This document shows, piece by piece, positions 8,504 through 16,612 of a stretch of DNA of 64,000 bases. Below the pieces are notes generated by a model. The model saw nothing but the letters and a program-made list of their open reading frames with translations, was not told the origin of the DNA and did no database searches. Position 1 is the first letter of the stretch; each line of letters starts with the position of its first letter. Source of the DNA: Mesorhizobium sp. WSM2240 (GTDB lineage: Bacteria; Pseudomonadota; Alphaproteobacteria; Rhizobiales; Rhizobiaceae). Made by a program: the position numbers and the translations under genes. The DNA is taken from the NCBI RefSeq assembly GCF_040438645.1, contig NZ_CP159253.1:5260501-5324500 (forward strand), written 5' to 3'.

Positions 8504-8851
8504 TACAAGTTCCTCCCTGTGTGCACTCTATCGTTGGCAAGCCGGGTTTTTCGCGCCGGCCTGGTAGTTCTCCTCGCCGCTCGCGGTTCAGGCCCTCCCA
8601 GGCCATCCTCTTGAACCGATTTAGGGCTTACACCCGACAAGCTCCTCCTTCCCAATCTGGTATTACCAACCTAAAGCTGTCGTCAAGCGGTTTCTTCCTG
8701 CTTTTGGGTCGCGTGGAAAAGCCGTTTTACCTCGATTTGGCTTCATTGTCGTTCATTTACGCGACAAAGCCGCGACGAACTCCGCCAGATTGGTGCACCC
8801 GGCCGCAGACGTCCGGGCCACATCTGGTAGAACCAGTTCCTTGCCGGGCGC
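8504..8851. other. 348-base non-coding promoter region of the ABC importer operon
   Basis: No gene was found between the ABC operon start and the TetR stop codon. The stretch is visibly AT-richer than its neighbours near 8640-8770, carries the FadR-type operator at 8658-8668, and must hold the promoter of the importer operon. I did not identify a convincing -35/-10 pair. Confidence 0.5.
8658..8668. promoter_or_regulatory. Candidate GntR/FadR-type operator
   Basis: TGGTATTACCA is an 11-base palindrome matching the FadR-subfamily GntR consensus T-N-G-T-N3-A-C-N-A exactly. It lies 155 bases upstream of the importer start codon. No GntR gene is present in the window. Confidence 0.45.
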
Positions 8852-9496
8852 CTAATGCTCTCCCGCGTGTTCACCTGCCGCTCCCCGCACCAGCGTTGCC
8901 GCCGCCCATTGCGCGACCGCCCGCGTCTGGTCGCCATCGAGACCCCAAATGTCCTTCAGAACGATCAGGACTTCAACGCCGAAAACCAGTGAAAGCGCCT
9001 GCGCCAGTCGATCGACCTGTTCGGGCGGCAGCGCGCCCCGCAGCGGCGCCAGCGCGTCGCGCAGCAGATCGATGCGGTGGCCGCGCGTGAATTGAGGCTC
9101 CGCGCCCAGCGTTCCGGCCTGCCGCTTTGCCCACTGCTCGAGCGACAGCTTGAGCGCCGCCTTGAACGTTGCCTCGAATTCCTCGATGCGCGGCAGCGAC
9201 GTGTCGATGAGGTCGGCGACGCGCTCCGCCGGATCGGTCTTTTCCGAGCGCCAGGTCAGGATCGGCCCGAGCCCCTCGTCGACGACGGCCTGCACCAGAG
9301 CGGCCTGGCTCGGGAAATAGCGGTAAGCCGTGGCCCGCGATACACCGGCCGCCTCGGCTGCCTCGCTGACCGACGGTGTCGCGCCGCCCTGCATCAGTCG
9401 CGTTGCGGTCTCCAGCATCAGCCGGCGCGTCCGCGCCTTCGGACCGCGCTCCGCCTCATCCACAGCGTTTGTCGATTGTTGACGTGAGACATCCAT
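8852..9496 (-). CDS. TetR/AcrR family transcriptional regulator
   Basis: A 214-residue regulator with a classical N-terminal TetR helix-turn-helix (T-P-S-V-S-E-A-A-E-A-A-G-V-S-R-A-T-A-Y-R, then Y-F-P-S) at about residues 40-65 and an all-helical ligand-binding C-terminus. The ATG at 9496 (MDVSRQQ) is preferred over an in-frame ATG at 9520, because the longer form would run into a palindromic operator-like sequence. It is divergent from the Tm-1/PEP-hydrolase/cupin operon and is the obvious candidate regulator of it and of itself. Ligand unknown. Confidence 0.87.
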   Translation of the reverse strand: MDVSRQQSTNAVDEAERGPKARTRRLMLETATRLMQGGATPSVSEAAEAAGVSRATAYRYFPSQAALVQAVVDEGLGPILTWRSEKTDPAERVADLIDTSLPRIEEFEATFKAALKLSLEQWAKRQAGTLGAEPQFTRGHRIDLLRDALAPLRGALPPEQVDRLAQALSLVFGVEVLIVLKDIWGLDGDQTRAVAQWAAATLVRGAAGEHAGEH

Positions 9497-9504
9497 ATCA
9501 ATAC

Positions 9505-9518
9505 GATACGCGCGTCTC
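9505..9518. promoter_or_regulatory. Candidate TetR operator in divergent promoter region
   Basis: GATACGCGCGTCTC is a 14-base inverted repeat (core ACGCGCGT, one mismatched pair) between the TetR start at 9496 and the operon start at 9586. Its location suits autoregulation plus control of the divergent operon. Confidence 0.4.
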
Positions 9519-9585
9519 AAAAAATTGCAACGCTCATTTTTGGGCGGAGGCGATGCGGCGAGACGAACCTCGGGAGGAGCGCGCG

Positions 9586-10782
9586 GTGAAGCGCATTTAC
9601 GTTGTCGGCACGGCCGACACCAAGGGCGAAGAACTCGACTACCTGGCTGACGCGATCGCGGCTGCGGGCGGAACGCCGCTGCGGGTCGATATCGGCGTCA
9701 CGACGCCCGCACGGCCTGCGGATATCTCTGCCATCGAAGTGGTGGCCGCTGCTCCCGACAACATCAAATCCGATCTCGCATCGGGCGATCGCGGCCGCGC
9801 GGTCGCGGCGATGGCGACCGCCTTCGCCGGCTTCATGAAGACTCGCGACGACATCAGCGGCATCATCGGCATAGGCGGCGGCGGCGGCACCTCGATCGTG
9901 ACCGCCGGCATGCGCGAACTGCCGCTCGGCCTGCCCAAAATCATGGTGTCCACGCTCGCTTCAGGCGATATCGCCCCCTATGTCGGCGTCTCCGACATCG
10001 TCATGATGCCGTCGATCACCGACATGGCCGGGCTAAACCGCATCAGCCGCGCCATCCTGCACAATGCGGCTCAGGCGATCGTCGCCATGGCGGCCAATCC
10101 GCCGCCCGTCATGGCGGGCAAGCCGGCGCTCGGCCTGACCATGTTCGGCGTCACCACGCCCTGCGTGATGGCGATCAGCGAGGCGCTGCGCGCCGACTAC
10201 GACTGCCTGGTTTTCCACGCGACCGGAACGGGCGGGCGGACGATGGAAAAGCTCGCTGATTCCGGCATGCTCGCGGGCGTCGTCGACATCACCACGACGG
10301 AGATCTGCGACCTCCTGTTCGGCGGCGTTCTGCCGGCGGGCGAGGACCGGCTCGACGCCATCGCGCGGACGAAACTGCCCTATGTCGGGTCGACGGGCGC
10401 GCTCGACATGGTCAATTTCTGGGCGCCGGAAACCGTGCCGGTGCCTTGGCAGGCGCGGCTGCTCTATGAGCACAACCCCAATGTCACGCTGATGCGCACG
10501 ACCGCCGAGGAATGCCGCGAGATCGGCGGCTGGATCGGCCGCAAGCTCAATGCCTGCGAAGGGCCGGTGCGCTTTCTCATCCCGGAAAAGGGCGTCTCGG
10601 CGCTCGACATCGAAGGCGCCGCCTTTTTCGATCCGGAGGCCGACGAAGAACTGTTCGCCGCCATCGAGGCTGCCGTCACGCAGACGCCGCAGCGTCGGAT
10701 CGAGCGGCTGCCTCTTCACATCAACGACCCGCAATTTGCCGAGGCAGCCGTCGCTGCGTTCCGTGAAATCGCCAGACAATGA
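9586..10782 (+). CDS. Tm-1-like ATP-binding domain protein (UPF0261)
   Basis: A 398-residue protein homologous to the N-terminal domain of tomato Tm-1, a viral replication inhibitor, and to the bacterial UPF0261 family, whose reaction is unknown. It opens with K-R-I-Y-V-V-G-T-A-D-T-K-G-E-E and has the glycine-rich nucleotide loop G-I-G-G-G-G-G-T-S at 95-103. The C-terminus carries the conserved L-P-Y-V-G-S-T-G-A-L-D block. The GTG at 9586 is chosen because GGGAGGAG sits 7 bases upstream and homologues begin at this point; an ATG at 9553 is possible. The next gene encodes what is the second domain of the plant protein, so the bacterial operon corresponds to a split Tm-1. Confidence 0.9.
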   Translation: MKRIYVVGTADTKGEELDYLADAIAAAGGTPLRVDIGVTTPARPADISAIEVVAAAPDNIKSDLASGDRGRAVAAMATAFAGFMKTRDDISGIIGIGGGGGTSIVTAGMRELPLGLPKIMVSTLASGDIAPYVGVSDIVMMPSITDMAGLNRISRAILHNAAQAIVAMAANPPPVMAGKPALGLTMFGVTTPCVMAISEALRADYDCLVFHATGTGGRTMEKLADSGMLAGVVDITTTEICDLLFGGVLPAGEDRLDAIARTKLPYVGSTGALDMVNFWAPETVPVPWQARLLYEHNPNVTLMRTTAEECREIGGWIGRKLNACEGPVRFLIPEKGVSALDIEGAAFFDPEADEELFAAIEAAVTQTPQRRIERLPLHINDPQFAEAAVAAFREIARQ

Positions 10783-10790
10783 GAGCCTGA

Positions 10791-11660
10791 ATGCCCGCAG
10801 TCCCACGCCAGCAAATCCTCGAAAAATTCCGCGCCATGGTGGATCGCGGCCAGCCGATCGTCGGCGGCGGAGCCGGCACCGGCATCTCGGCCAAGGCCGA
10901 GGAGGCGGGCGGGATCGACCTCATCATCATCTACAATTCCGGCCGTTACCGCATGGCGGGGCGCGGCTCGGCCGCCGGTCTGCTTGCCTATGGCAACGCC
11001 AACGAGATCGTCAAGGAAATGGCCTACGAAGTCCTGCCGGTGGTGAAGCGCACCCCGGTGCTGGCCGGCGTCAACGGCACCGATCCGTTCGTCATCATGC
11101 CGCTGCTGCTTGCCGAGCTGAAAACGATGGGCTTTTCCGGCGTGCAGAATTTTCCCACCATCGGCCTGTTCGACGGCCAGATGCGGCAGAGCTTCGAGGA
11201 GACCGGCATGGGTTTTGGTCTCGAGGTCGACATGATCGCCGAGGCGCACAAGCTCGACCTTCTGACCACGCCTTACGTGTTCAATCCGGACGAAGCGCGC
11301 GCCATGGCGCGGGCCGGCGCCGATGTCATCGTCGCGCATATGGGCGTGACCACGGGAGGCACGATCGGCGCGACCTCGGCCAAGTCACTCGACGACTGCC
11401 TGGGAGAGATCGACGCGATCGCGGAGGCGGCGCGCTCGATTCGACGCGATGTCTTCGTGCTCTGCCACGGCGGGCCTATATCCATGCCGGAGGATGCAAA
11501 ATACATTCTGGACCGGTGCACTGGCTGCCACGGTTTTTACGGCGCAAGCTCGATGGAGCGGCTGCCCGCCGAAATCGCCATTCGCCAGCAGACCGAAACA
11601 TTCAAGACGCTGGCGCTGGGCGCGCCGGCGGCAAACAACAACCGGGGAGGAGCCGCATGA
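10791..11660 (+). CDS. Phosphoenolpyruvate hydrolase family TIM-barrel protein
   Basis: A 289-residue protein of the family annotated as PEP-hydrolase or TIM-barrel signal-transduction protein (Pfam PEP_hydrolase), which is the C-terminal domain of plant Tm-1. Typical segments are [11 protein letters not shown] (25-35), [20 protein letters not shown] and [13 protein letters not shown], and near the end C-H-G-G-P-I. The enzymatic name is inherited from the isocitrate-lyase/PEP-mutase-like fold; the true reaction is not established for this group. It starts 8 bases after the Tm-1-like gene and overlaps the cupin gene by four bases, so the three are one transcription unit. Confidence 0.87.
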   Translation: MPAVPRQQILEKFRAMVDRGQPIVGGGAGTGISAKAEEAGGIDLIIIYNSGRYRMAGRGSAAGLLAYGNANEIVKEMAYEVLPVVKRTPVLAGVNGTDPFVIMPLLLAELKTMGFSGVQNFPTIGLFDGQMRQSFEETGMGFGLEVDMIAEAHKLDLLTTPYVFNPDEARAMARAGADVIVAHMGVTTGGTIGATSAKSLDDCLGEIDAIAEAARSIRRDVFVLCHGGPISMPEDAKYILDRCTGCHGFYGASSMERLPAEIAIRQQTETFKTLALGAPAANNNRGGAA

Positions 11661-12070
11661 CCAAGGAACGGAATTTCGTCTATCCGAAAGAGGTGGACAC
11701 TTTCGCCTTCGACTGGGGCCGGCTGGCGCTGACGGTGGCGCCGGAGGTCAATGGCGCTTCGCGGTTTTCCGGCGGCGTGGTCGATCTGCAGAAAGGCCAG
11801 GGCCATGCCCGGCACAATCATCCGGGCGCGGAGGAAATCATCTTCGTGATCTCCGGAACCGGCGAGCAGATGGTCGAGGATGGAGAGGGCAATCCCGTGG
11901 TGAAGAAGGTCGGGCCCGGCTGTACGGTCTATGTGCCCGAAAGCCGCTTCCACTCGACGACAAACACTGGTGACGGGCCGATGCAGCTTTTCGTCGTCTA
12001 TTCGCCCGCAGGCCCGGAACTCGCGCTGCGCGAACTGCCCGATTTCAAACTGGTGCCGCCCGCCGGCTGA
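11657..12070 (+). CDS. Cupin domain protein, third gene of the Tm-1-like operon
   Basis: A 137-residue single-domain cupin. The first metal motif is [12 protein letters not shown] (candidate ligands H53, H55 and E59 or E60), and the second includes the histidine of R-F-H-S (H99). So a complete metal site is likely. The ATG overlaps the preceding stop (ATGA) and has GGGGAGGAG upstream, indicating translational coupling. Small cupins of this type act as sugar or keto-acid isomerases, dioxygenases or simple binders, and the sequence does not discriminate. Its linkage to the Tm-1-like and PEP-hydrolase-like proteins suggests one short pathway on a small carboxylate or sugar acid. Confidence 0.85.
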   Translation: MTKERNFVYPKEVDTFAFDWGRLALTVAPEVNGASRFSGGVVDLQKGQGHARHNHPGAEEIIFVISGTGEQMVEDGEGNPVVKKVGPGCTVYVPESRFHSTTNTGDGPMQLFVVYSPAGPELALRELPDFKLVPPAG

Positions 12071-12173
12071 AGGGCCTGCCACACGAGAAAAAGGAAGCGG
12101 CAGAAGCCGTAAAGGAAGCTGCTGGGCCCTCTCTGCGTAGCGGCGCTGGCGATTGGCGGTTCCGCTCCTCCTT

Positions 12174-12348
12174 CGTCATCCCGGCCAATGAGCGAAGCGA
12201 GTGCGAGCCGGGACCTATTGGCCCGAACATCGTCGGGCACGGCCTGGTCCTTGCGATGACATGATGCGCGACGTGCGAAAATCAGGACCCGGCCGCGCTG
12301 CTCAATGGGTCCCGGATACCTCCGCTTCGCTCCGGTTCCGGGATGACG
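12174..12348. repeat. Pair of alphaproteobacterial intergenic palindromic repeats in opposite orientation
   Basis: Unit one (12174-12216) runs from CGTCATCCCGGCC to GAGCCGGGACC with a GCGAAGCGAG centre. Unit two (12307-12348) runs from GGGTCCCGG through CTCCGCTTCGCTCCGG to CCGGGATGACG, i.e. the same module inverted. Such GTCATCCCGG / CCGGGATGAC palindromes recur between genes in many Rhizobiales genomes. Function unknown. Confidence 0.65.
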
Positions 12349-12507
12349 GCAAGAAGATGCTCCGCGATGGCCCCTCCCGTGGACAAACCACTCGCGAGAC
12401 CGCGCCACGTTATTTTCACTTTAGGAGGCACGGCCTCGCGCCCCGCTTCCCGACTACCTCCTCGCAAATGAGGAGCGTTCTTTGAAAATGGCCAGGGCGG
12501 AAACGCA

Positions 12508-12640
12508 GCGTGGCGATGGAGAAGTGCGAGCCGGGCACAGTTTACTTTCTTTCCGCAAAAAGGCGGCGGCAGTCGACAGGTTCGTGCCGGCGGAAAAAAG
12601 TAAACTGTCCTGCGGCAGACCGGGCGTGGCGACGGAGAAG
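12508..12640. repeat. Long inverted repeat flanked by 17-bp direct repeats (possible miniature element)
   Basis: The arms ACAGTTTACTTTCTTTCCGC (12537-12556) and its near-exact complement (12590-12608) enclose a 33-base GC-rich loop. The whole is flanked by direct repeats GCGTGGCGATGGAGAAG (12508-12524) and GCGTGGCGACGGAGAAG (12624-12640), differing at one base. No coding capacity. Confidence 0.55.
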
Positions 12641-12685
12641 CTTGCCCGCCCCTCCCAGAAGGGGAGGAGGAGGAAGAAAACGCTC

Positions 12686-13870
12686 TCACGTCCCGCCTCG
12701 GTTCCACCCCCTCCCGCGGTCGCCGAACATCTCGTAGCCGCCGTCCTTCACCGCGACAGTGTCCTCGAGTTTGATGAAGCCGCGCGTCGGATGCAGCATT
12801 GTGGTCTCGACCGACAGCACCATGCCCGCCTCCAGCGGCCGCGCGGCGTCCACGCCCTCATAAGCGACCGGGTGATTGGTCATCAGGAACGGCGCCTCGT
12901 GGGTGATGAGCCCCATTCCGTGCGCGAAAAAGTCGGTGAAGGCCGCGCTCGGCGAGGACTTCAGCACGCTTTCGGCATGGGCGATCATGTCGCCGCCCAG
13001 AACGCCGGGCGCGATCCTCGAAAAGGCGGCCTGCTGCACCGCTTCAATCTCCGCCAGCAGATCCTGCAATTCTTGGTCAGGCTCCCCGAGCACCGCCATG
13101 CGGCAGAGATCGCCGATATAGCCGTGATAATTGCCGCCGGAATCGAGCGACAGGACCTCGCCAGGCTGCCAGGCCTGCGGCGACACCGCGCGATTGTGGC
13201 TGGAACCCAGCGTCAGCAGCGCGTACTCGAAGGTCAGTCCGCGATTGGTCTCCTCGCGGCGAAGCGCATCGACGATCTGCCGCTTGGTCGAGCCCGGCCC
13301 CTGACTCGCAAACACCGCCAGCATGGAATCGGTGATCAGTTCCGACGCGATGCGCAGCATTTGGAGCTCCTCCGGCGTCTTGAGCGCCCGCATCCGCTCC
13401 AGCATCGAGGTGGCGTCGACCAGCCTTGCCCCGTCGAGCCCCTGCAACACGCCATGCGCGTCCGCCGGCAGGAAGGGCGGCTCGATGCCGATGCGCGCAT
13501 CGGCCTTGCCGATCTTCTTCAGGTGCTCGACTGCAAGACCGGCCGCGTCCATCGTGCCCCAGGTCGCGGTGTGGACCACCGGCGTCCAGAACGGATTGTT
13601 GTGATGTTCGCCGCCTTCCATCCGGTTGCCGATATAGGCGGCGTGCTCCGGCCGGCCTTTTTCGTAGATCACGACCGGCAGATAGCGGCTGTGCCCGATC
13701 GCATCCATTGCGGCGAAGAAGATGAATTTATAGCCGCCCAGCAGATATTCAACATTGTGCTTGGAGGTGGCGACGAGCACGTCGATGCCGGCCTCTTCCA
13801 TGAGGCGGTCGACGCGGGCCTGATCGAACGGGATTTCGATGCCGGTATTCTTGCCGGAAGGTGCGTTCAT
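12686..13870 (-). CDS. M24 family metallopeptidase (Xaa-Pro dipeptidase / creatinase-like)
   Basis: A 394-residue cytoplasmic protein with an N-terminal creatinase-like domain (about 1-160) and a pita-bread M24 domain. All five metal ligands are in place: D243 (S-L-D-S-G-G), D254 (Y-I-G-D), H317 (F-A-H-G-M-G), E355 (S-V-E-T) and E369 (K-L-E-D). It should therefore be an active two-metal hydrolase on a proline-containing or creatine-like substrate. The ATG at 13870 (MNAPSGKN) is preferred over an ATG at 13918; GGGAG lies upstream and the longer frame would pass through a palindromic operator. It follows the TRAP transporter genes on the same strand, so the transported compound may be its substrate or product. 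Confidence 0.9.
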   Translation of the reverse strand: MNAPSGKNTGIEIPFDQARVDRLMEEAGIDVLVATSKHNVEYLLGGYKFIFFAAMDAIGHSRYLPVVIYEKGRPEHAAYIGNRMEGGEHHNNPFWTPVVHTATWGTMDAAGLAVEHLKKIGKADARIGIEPPFLPADAHGVLQGLDGARLVDATSMLERMRALKTPEELQMLRIASELITDSMLAVFASQGPGSTKRQIVDALRREETNRGLTFEYALLTLGSSHNRAVSPQAWQPGEVLSLDSGGNYHGYIGDLCRMAVLGEPDQELQDLLAEIEAVQQAAFSRIAPGVLGGDMIAHAESVLKSSPSAAFTDFFAHGMGLITHEAPFLMTNHPVAYEGVDAARPLEAGMVLSVETTMLHPTRGFIKLEDTVAVKDGGYEMFGDRGRGWNRGGT

Positions 13871-13886
13871 GATCTCTCTCCCTGGC

Positions 13887-13917
13887 TGCATATAACTGGT
13901 AGGACCAGTTATATGCA
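13887..13917. promoter_or_regulatory. Perfect 14+14-bp palindromic operator before the M24 peptidase
   Basis: The arms TGCATATAACTGGT and ACCAGTTATATGCA are exact complements around the 3-base centre AGG, 16 bases upstream of the peptidase ATG. The core TGGTAGGACCA fits the FadR-type GntR consensus. Read on the gene strand it includes TATAAC, so it may overlap the -10 element. This suggests that the peptidase has its own regulated promoter in addition to read-through from the TRAP genes. Confidence 0.6.
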
Positions 13918-13942
13918 ATATCCAGCCGGCATGCGGGCGGCC

Positions 13943-16537
13943 TCAGGCCGCGTGCGATTCCCGGGCCGCCGCGCGCTTTCGGGCAAGCTGCAACCCGGCA
14001 ATGGCGGCGGTAACGGCTAGCGCCGCCCCGATCGGAATCAGGCTGGACGGCTGGTCGGCCTTCTTCAGCACCGCTGTGACGTCATAACCGACATCGAGCC
14101 CGATGCGCTTGGCGTAAGAGCCGAAGCCGACATTGGTGATCATCAGCGTATCGCCGGCCGGCGTGATGGTGAGGCCGATGCGGCGCAGTCGCTCCAGCGG
14201 TTCGGCCGGCTCGCCGAGCGGCACGTTGACGGTCTTGCGTACGTCGTCGCCCATCAGGTCGATGCCCTCGACGACGAAGTTCAGCCGGCCGCCGGGCGGC
14301 GCCTGCTCGACGGCGGCAAGGAATTCGCTGGCCGGCAGTTCCTCATAAGGCGGCGAGACCTGATTGAGCCACCAGTCCGGGCGGAACAGCGTGAAGCAAA
14401 CAAGCAGCAACACGGCGCTTTCCCAAAGCCGGCTCTTCGTGACGAAGAAGTTCATCGTCGCCGCCGAGAAGATGAGGATGGCGGCCAGCGAGACGGCGGC
14501 TACCCAGAAGATATGCGGCCAGGTGTCTACGCCGATCAGCAGGATCGACGGATTGAAGATGAAGACGAAGGGCAGGATCGCCGTGCGCAGGGAATAGAAT
14601 GCACCCTGGAAACCGGTGGCGATCGGGTCTTCCTTGGAGATCGCGGCCGCCGCGAAGGAGGCCAGCCCCACCGGCGGCGTGATATCGGCCATGATGCCGA
14701 AATAGAAGACGAAGAGATGGACGGCGATCAGCGGGATGGCCAGCCCCGCTTGCGCGCCGAGATCGACCACCACCGGCGCCATCAGCGTCGCCACCAGGAT
14801 GTAGTTGGCCGTCGTCGGTATGCCCATGCCGAGCACGAGGCTGATCGCGGCAATGAGTATCAGCATTAGGATGACATTGCCGCCCGAGATGAACTCGACA
14901 AGTTCGGTCATCATCAGTCCGAGGCCGGTCAGCGTGATCGTGCCGACGACGATGCCGGCGGTGGCGGTGGCGACGGCGATGCCGATCATGTTGCGCGCGC
15001 CGAGCGCTAACCCGTCGATCAGGTCGGCGCCTGCAGCCCGGGTCGCCCCAGTCAGGTTCTCGCGGCGAAAGATCGCCATCAGCGGCTTACGAGTGGCCAC
15101 GATGGCGAGGATGGTCACCGTCGCCCAGAAGGCCGACAGGCCGGGCGAAAGCTGCTCGACCATCAGGCACCAGAGCAGGACCACAATCGGAATGAGGAAA
15201 TCAAGCCCGGTCCGAGTAACGTCCCAGGCGCGCGGCAATTCCAGAATCGGCGTGTTGGGGTCGTCGAGTTCCAGGTCCGGATAGCGCGACGAATACCAGA
15301 TGGTGGCGACGTAGAGGACGATGCCGGCAAGGGCGAGCAGGGTCGGCGCGGCCGCGCCGAAGGCGGCCTGGATGGCGATGATGCCGTAGTAGAGAATACA
15401 GATCGCAAGGATGCTGCCGGAAAGCCCGAGGCCCATGCGCAGCCACCGCTCCCGCCTTGGGGTCGGGCGTTGCGGGATAGGCTGCATGTCAAGCTTTACC
15501 GCTTCCAGATGCACCATGTAGAGCAGCGCCAGATAGGAAAAGACGGCGGGCATGATCGCGTGCTTGATGATCTCCGAATAGGGGATGCCGACATACTCGA
15601 CCATCAGGAAGGCTGCCGCACCCATGACCGGCGGCATGATCTGGCCGTTGATCGAGGCCGTAGCCTCGATCGCGCCGGCCTTCACGCCGGACAGGCCCGT
15701 GCGCTTCATCAGCGGGATGGTGAAGATGCCGCCGGAAACGACGTTCGACACGGACGAGCCGGAGACGACGCCGTTCAGCGCCGAGGAAACCACTGCGACC
15801 TTGGCCGGGCCGCCACGCAGATGGCCGAGCAGCGCGATCGAGATCTGCATCATCCAGTTGCCCGCGCCGGCCTTTTCCAGCAGCGTGCCGAACAGCACGA
15901 ACAGGAAAACGAAGCTGGTCGAGACGCCGAGCGCGATGCCGAATACCCCCTCGGTGGTCAGCCATTGGTGATTGAGGAATTTGACCAGCGAAGCGCCGCG
16001 GTGCTGGATAACGTCCGGCATGTACTGGCCGGCGAAGGTGTAGAAGATGAACACCGAGGCGACGACGACCATGGGCAGGCCGAGCGCACGGCGGGTGGCT
16101 TCGAGGAGAAGCACGATGCCGACCGTGCCGGTGACGAGGTCGAGCGTCGTGGGCTGGCCCGGACGCCCGGACAGCTGGACGTAGAAAAGGAACAGGTAAG
16201 CGCCGGCAAAGGCGCCGACTAAAGCCAATATCCAGTCCAGCAGGGGAACGCGGTCGCGCGGCGAGGATCTGAGAGCTGGGTAGGCGGTAAAGGTCAGGAA
16301 CAGCGCAAAACCAAGATGGATGGCGCGCGCTTCGGTGTCGTTGAGGACGCCGAATCCGAAGATGAAAGGCAGGGGCGAGGCGTACCAGAGTTGGAACAGC
16401 GACCAGGCCACCGCCACCCAAAGCAGCGCCTTTCCGGCAAGCCCGACTGCATGGCGGCCTCCGGTATCCGCCTCGGCGACGAGCTGCTCAAGCTGCTCGA
16501 GATCGACCTCGGCCGGCTGTTCCTTGGCTTCGCTCAT
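13943..16537 (-). CDS. TRAP transporter fused permease (4TM/12TM, TAXI type)
   Basis: An 864-residue inner-membrane protein in which the small (DctQ-like) and large (DctM-like) TRAP subunits are fused, as usual for TAXI-type systems. The large-subunit signature regions are visible: S-S-A-L-N-G-V-V-S-G-S-S-V-S-N-V-V-S-G-G near residue 250, and G-M-G-I-P-T-T-A-N-Y and G-I-M-A-D-I-T-P-P-V-G-L-A later. The last ~200 residues form an additional periplasmic region like DUF3394. It imports an organic acid or amino acid using a sodium or proton gradient together with the binding protein encoded just upstream. GAGGGAGGG precedes the ATG. Confidence 0.94.
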   Translation of the reverse strand: MSEAKEQPAEVDLEQLEQLVAEADTGGRHAVGLAGKALLWVAVAWSLFQLWYASPLPFIFGFGVLNDTEARAIHLGFALFLTFTAYPALRSSPRDRVPLLDWILALVGAFAGAYLFLFYVQLSGRPGQPTTLDLVTGTVGIVLLLEATRRALGLPMVVVASVFIFYTFAGQYMPDVIQHRGASLVKFLNHQWLTTEGVFGIALGVSTSFVFLFVLFGTLLEKAGAGNWMMQISIALLGHLRGGPAKVAVVSSALNGVVSGSSVSNVVSGGIFTIPLMKRTGLSGVKAGAIEATASINGQIMPPVMGAAAFLMVEYVGIPYSEIIKHAIMPAVFSYLALLYMVHLEAVKLDMQPIPQRPTPRRERWLRMGLGLSGSILAICILYYGIIAIQAAFGAAAPTLLALAGIVLYVATIWYSSRYPDLELDDPNTPILELPRAWDVTRTGLDFLIPIVVLLWCLMVEQLSPGLSAFWATVTILAIVATRKPLMAIFRRENLTGATRAAGADLIDGLALGARNMIGIAVATATAGIVVGTITLTGLGLMMTELVEFISGGNVILMLILIAAISLVLGMGIPTTANYILVATLMAPVVVDLGAQAGLAIPLIAVHLFVFYFGIMADITPPVGLASFAAAAISKEDPIATGFQGAFYSLRTAILPFVFIFNPSILLIGVDTWPHIFWVAAVSLAAILIFSAATMNFFVTKSRLWESAVLLLVCFTLFRPDWWLNQVSPPYEELPASEFLAAVEQAPPGGRLNFVVEGIDLMGDDVRKTVNVPLGEPAEPLERLRRIGLTITPAGDTLMITNVGFGSYAKRIGLDVGYDVTAVLKKADQPSSLIPIGAALAVTAAIAGLQLARKRAAARESHAA

Positions 16538-16562
16538 GACGCCCTCCCTCTTTATGGATTAT

Positions 16563-16593
16563 CGCCGGCAGGTCCCCCACGAACCCGCCGGCG
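16563..16593 (-). other. Intercistronic stem-loop between TAXI binding protein and permease
   Basis: Arms CGCCGGC / GCCGGCG with a 17-base loop in the 75-base gap. No T-run follows, so it probably stabilises or demarcates the upstream mRNA segment rather than terminating transcription. Confidence 0.4.
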
Positions 16594-16612
16594 TATCGTC
16601 AGGTCGCGAAGC

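Larger units (their letters stand above)
12071..12685. other. 615-base non-coding, repeat-rich region
   Basis: No supportable gene. The region lies between the cupin stop and the convergent M24 peptidase stop. It contains two inverted copies of a CGTCATCCCGG / CCGGGATGACG-type intergenic repeat (12174-12216 and 12307-12348) and a long hairpin flanked by direct repeats (12508-12640). Open frames crossing it lack ribosome sites and recognisable protein sequence. Confidence 0.7.

Noticed and set aside
12482..14020. Long plus-strand open frame (over 500 codons) opposite the M24 peptidase
   Set aside because: It is antisense to a gene with all five metal ligands, lacks a ribosome site and recognisable protein sequence, and arises from GC-rich codon bias. 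The same applies to long plus-strand frames at 200-1774, 5183-6238, 16316-17530, 51531-52850 and 56982-57956.
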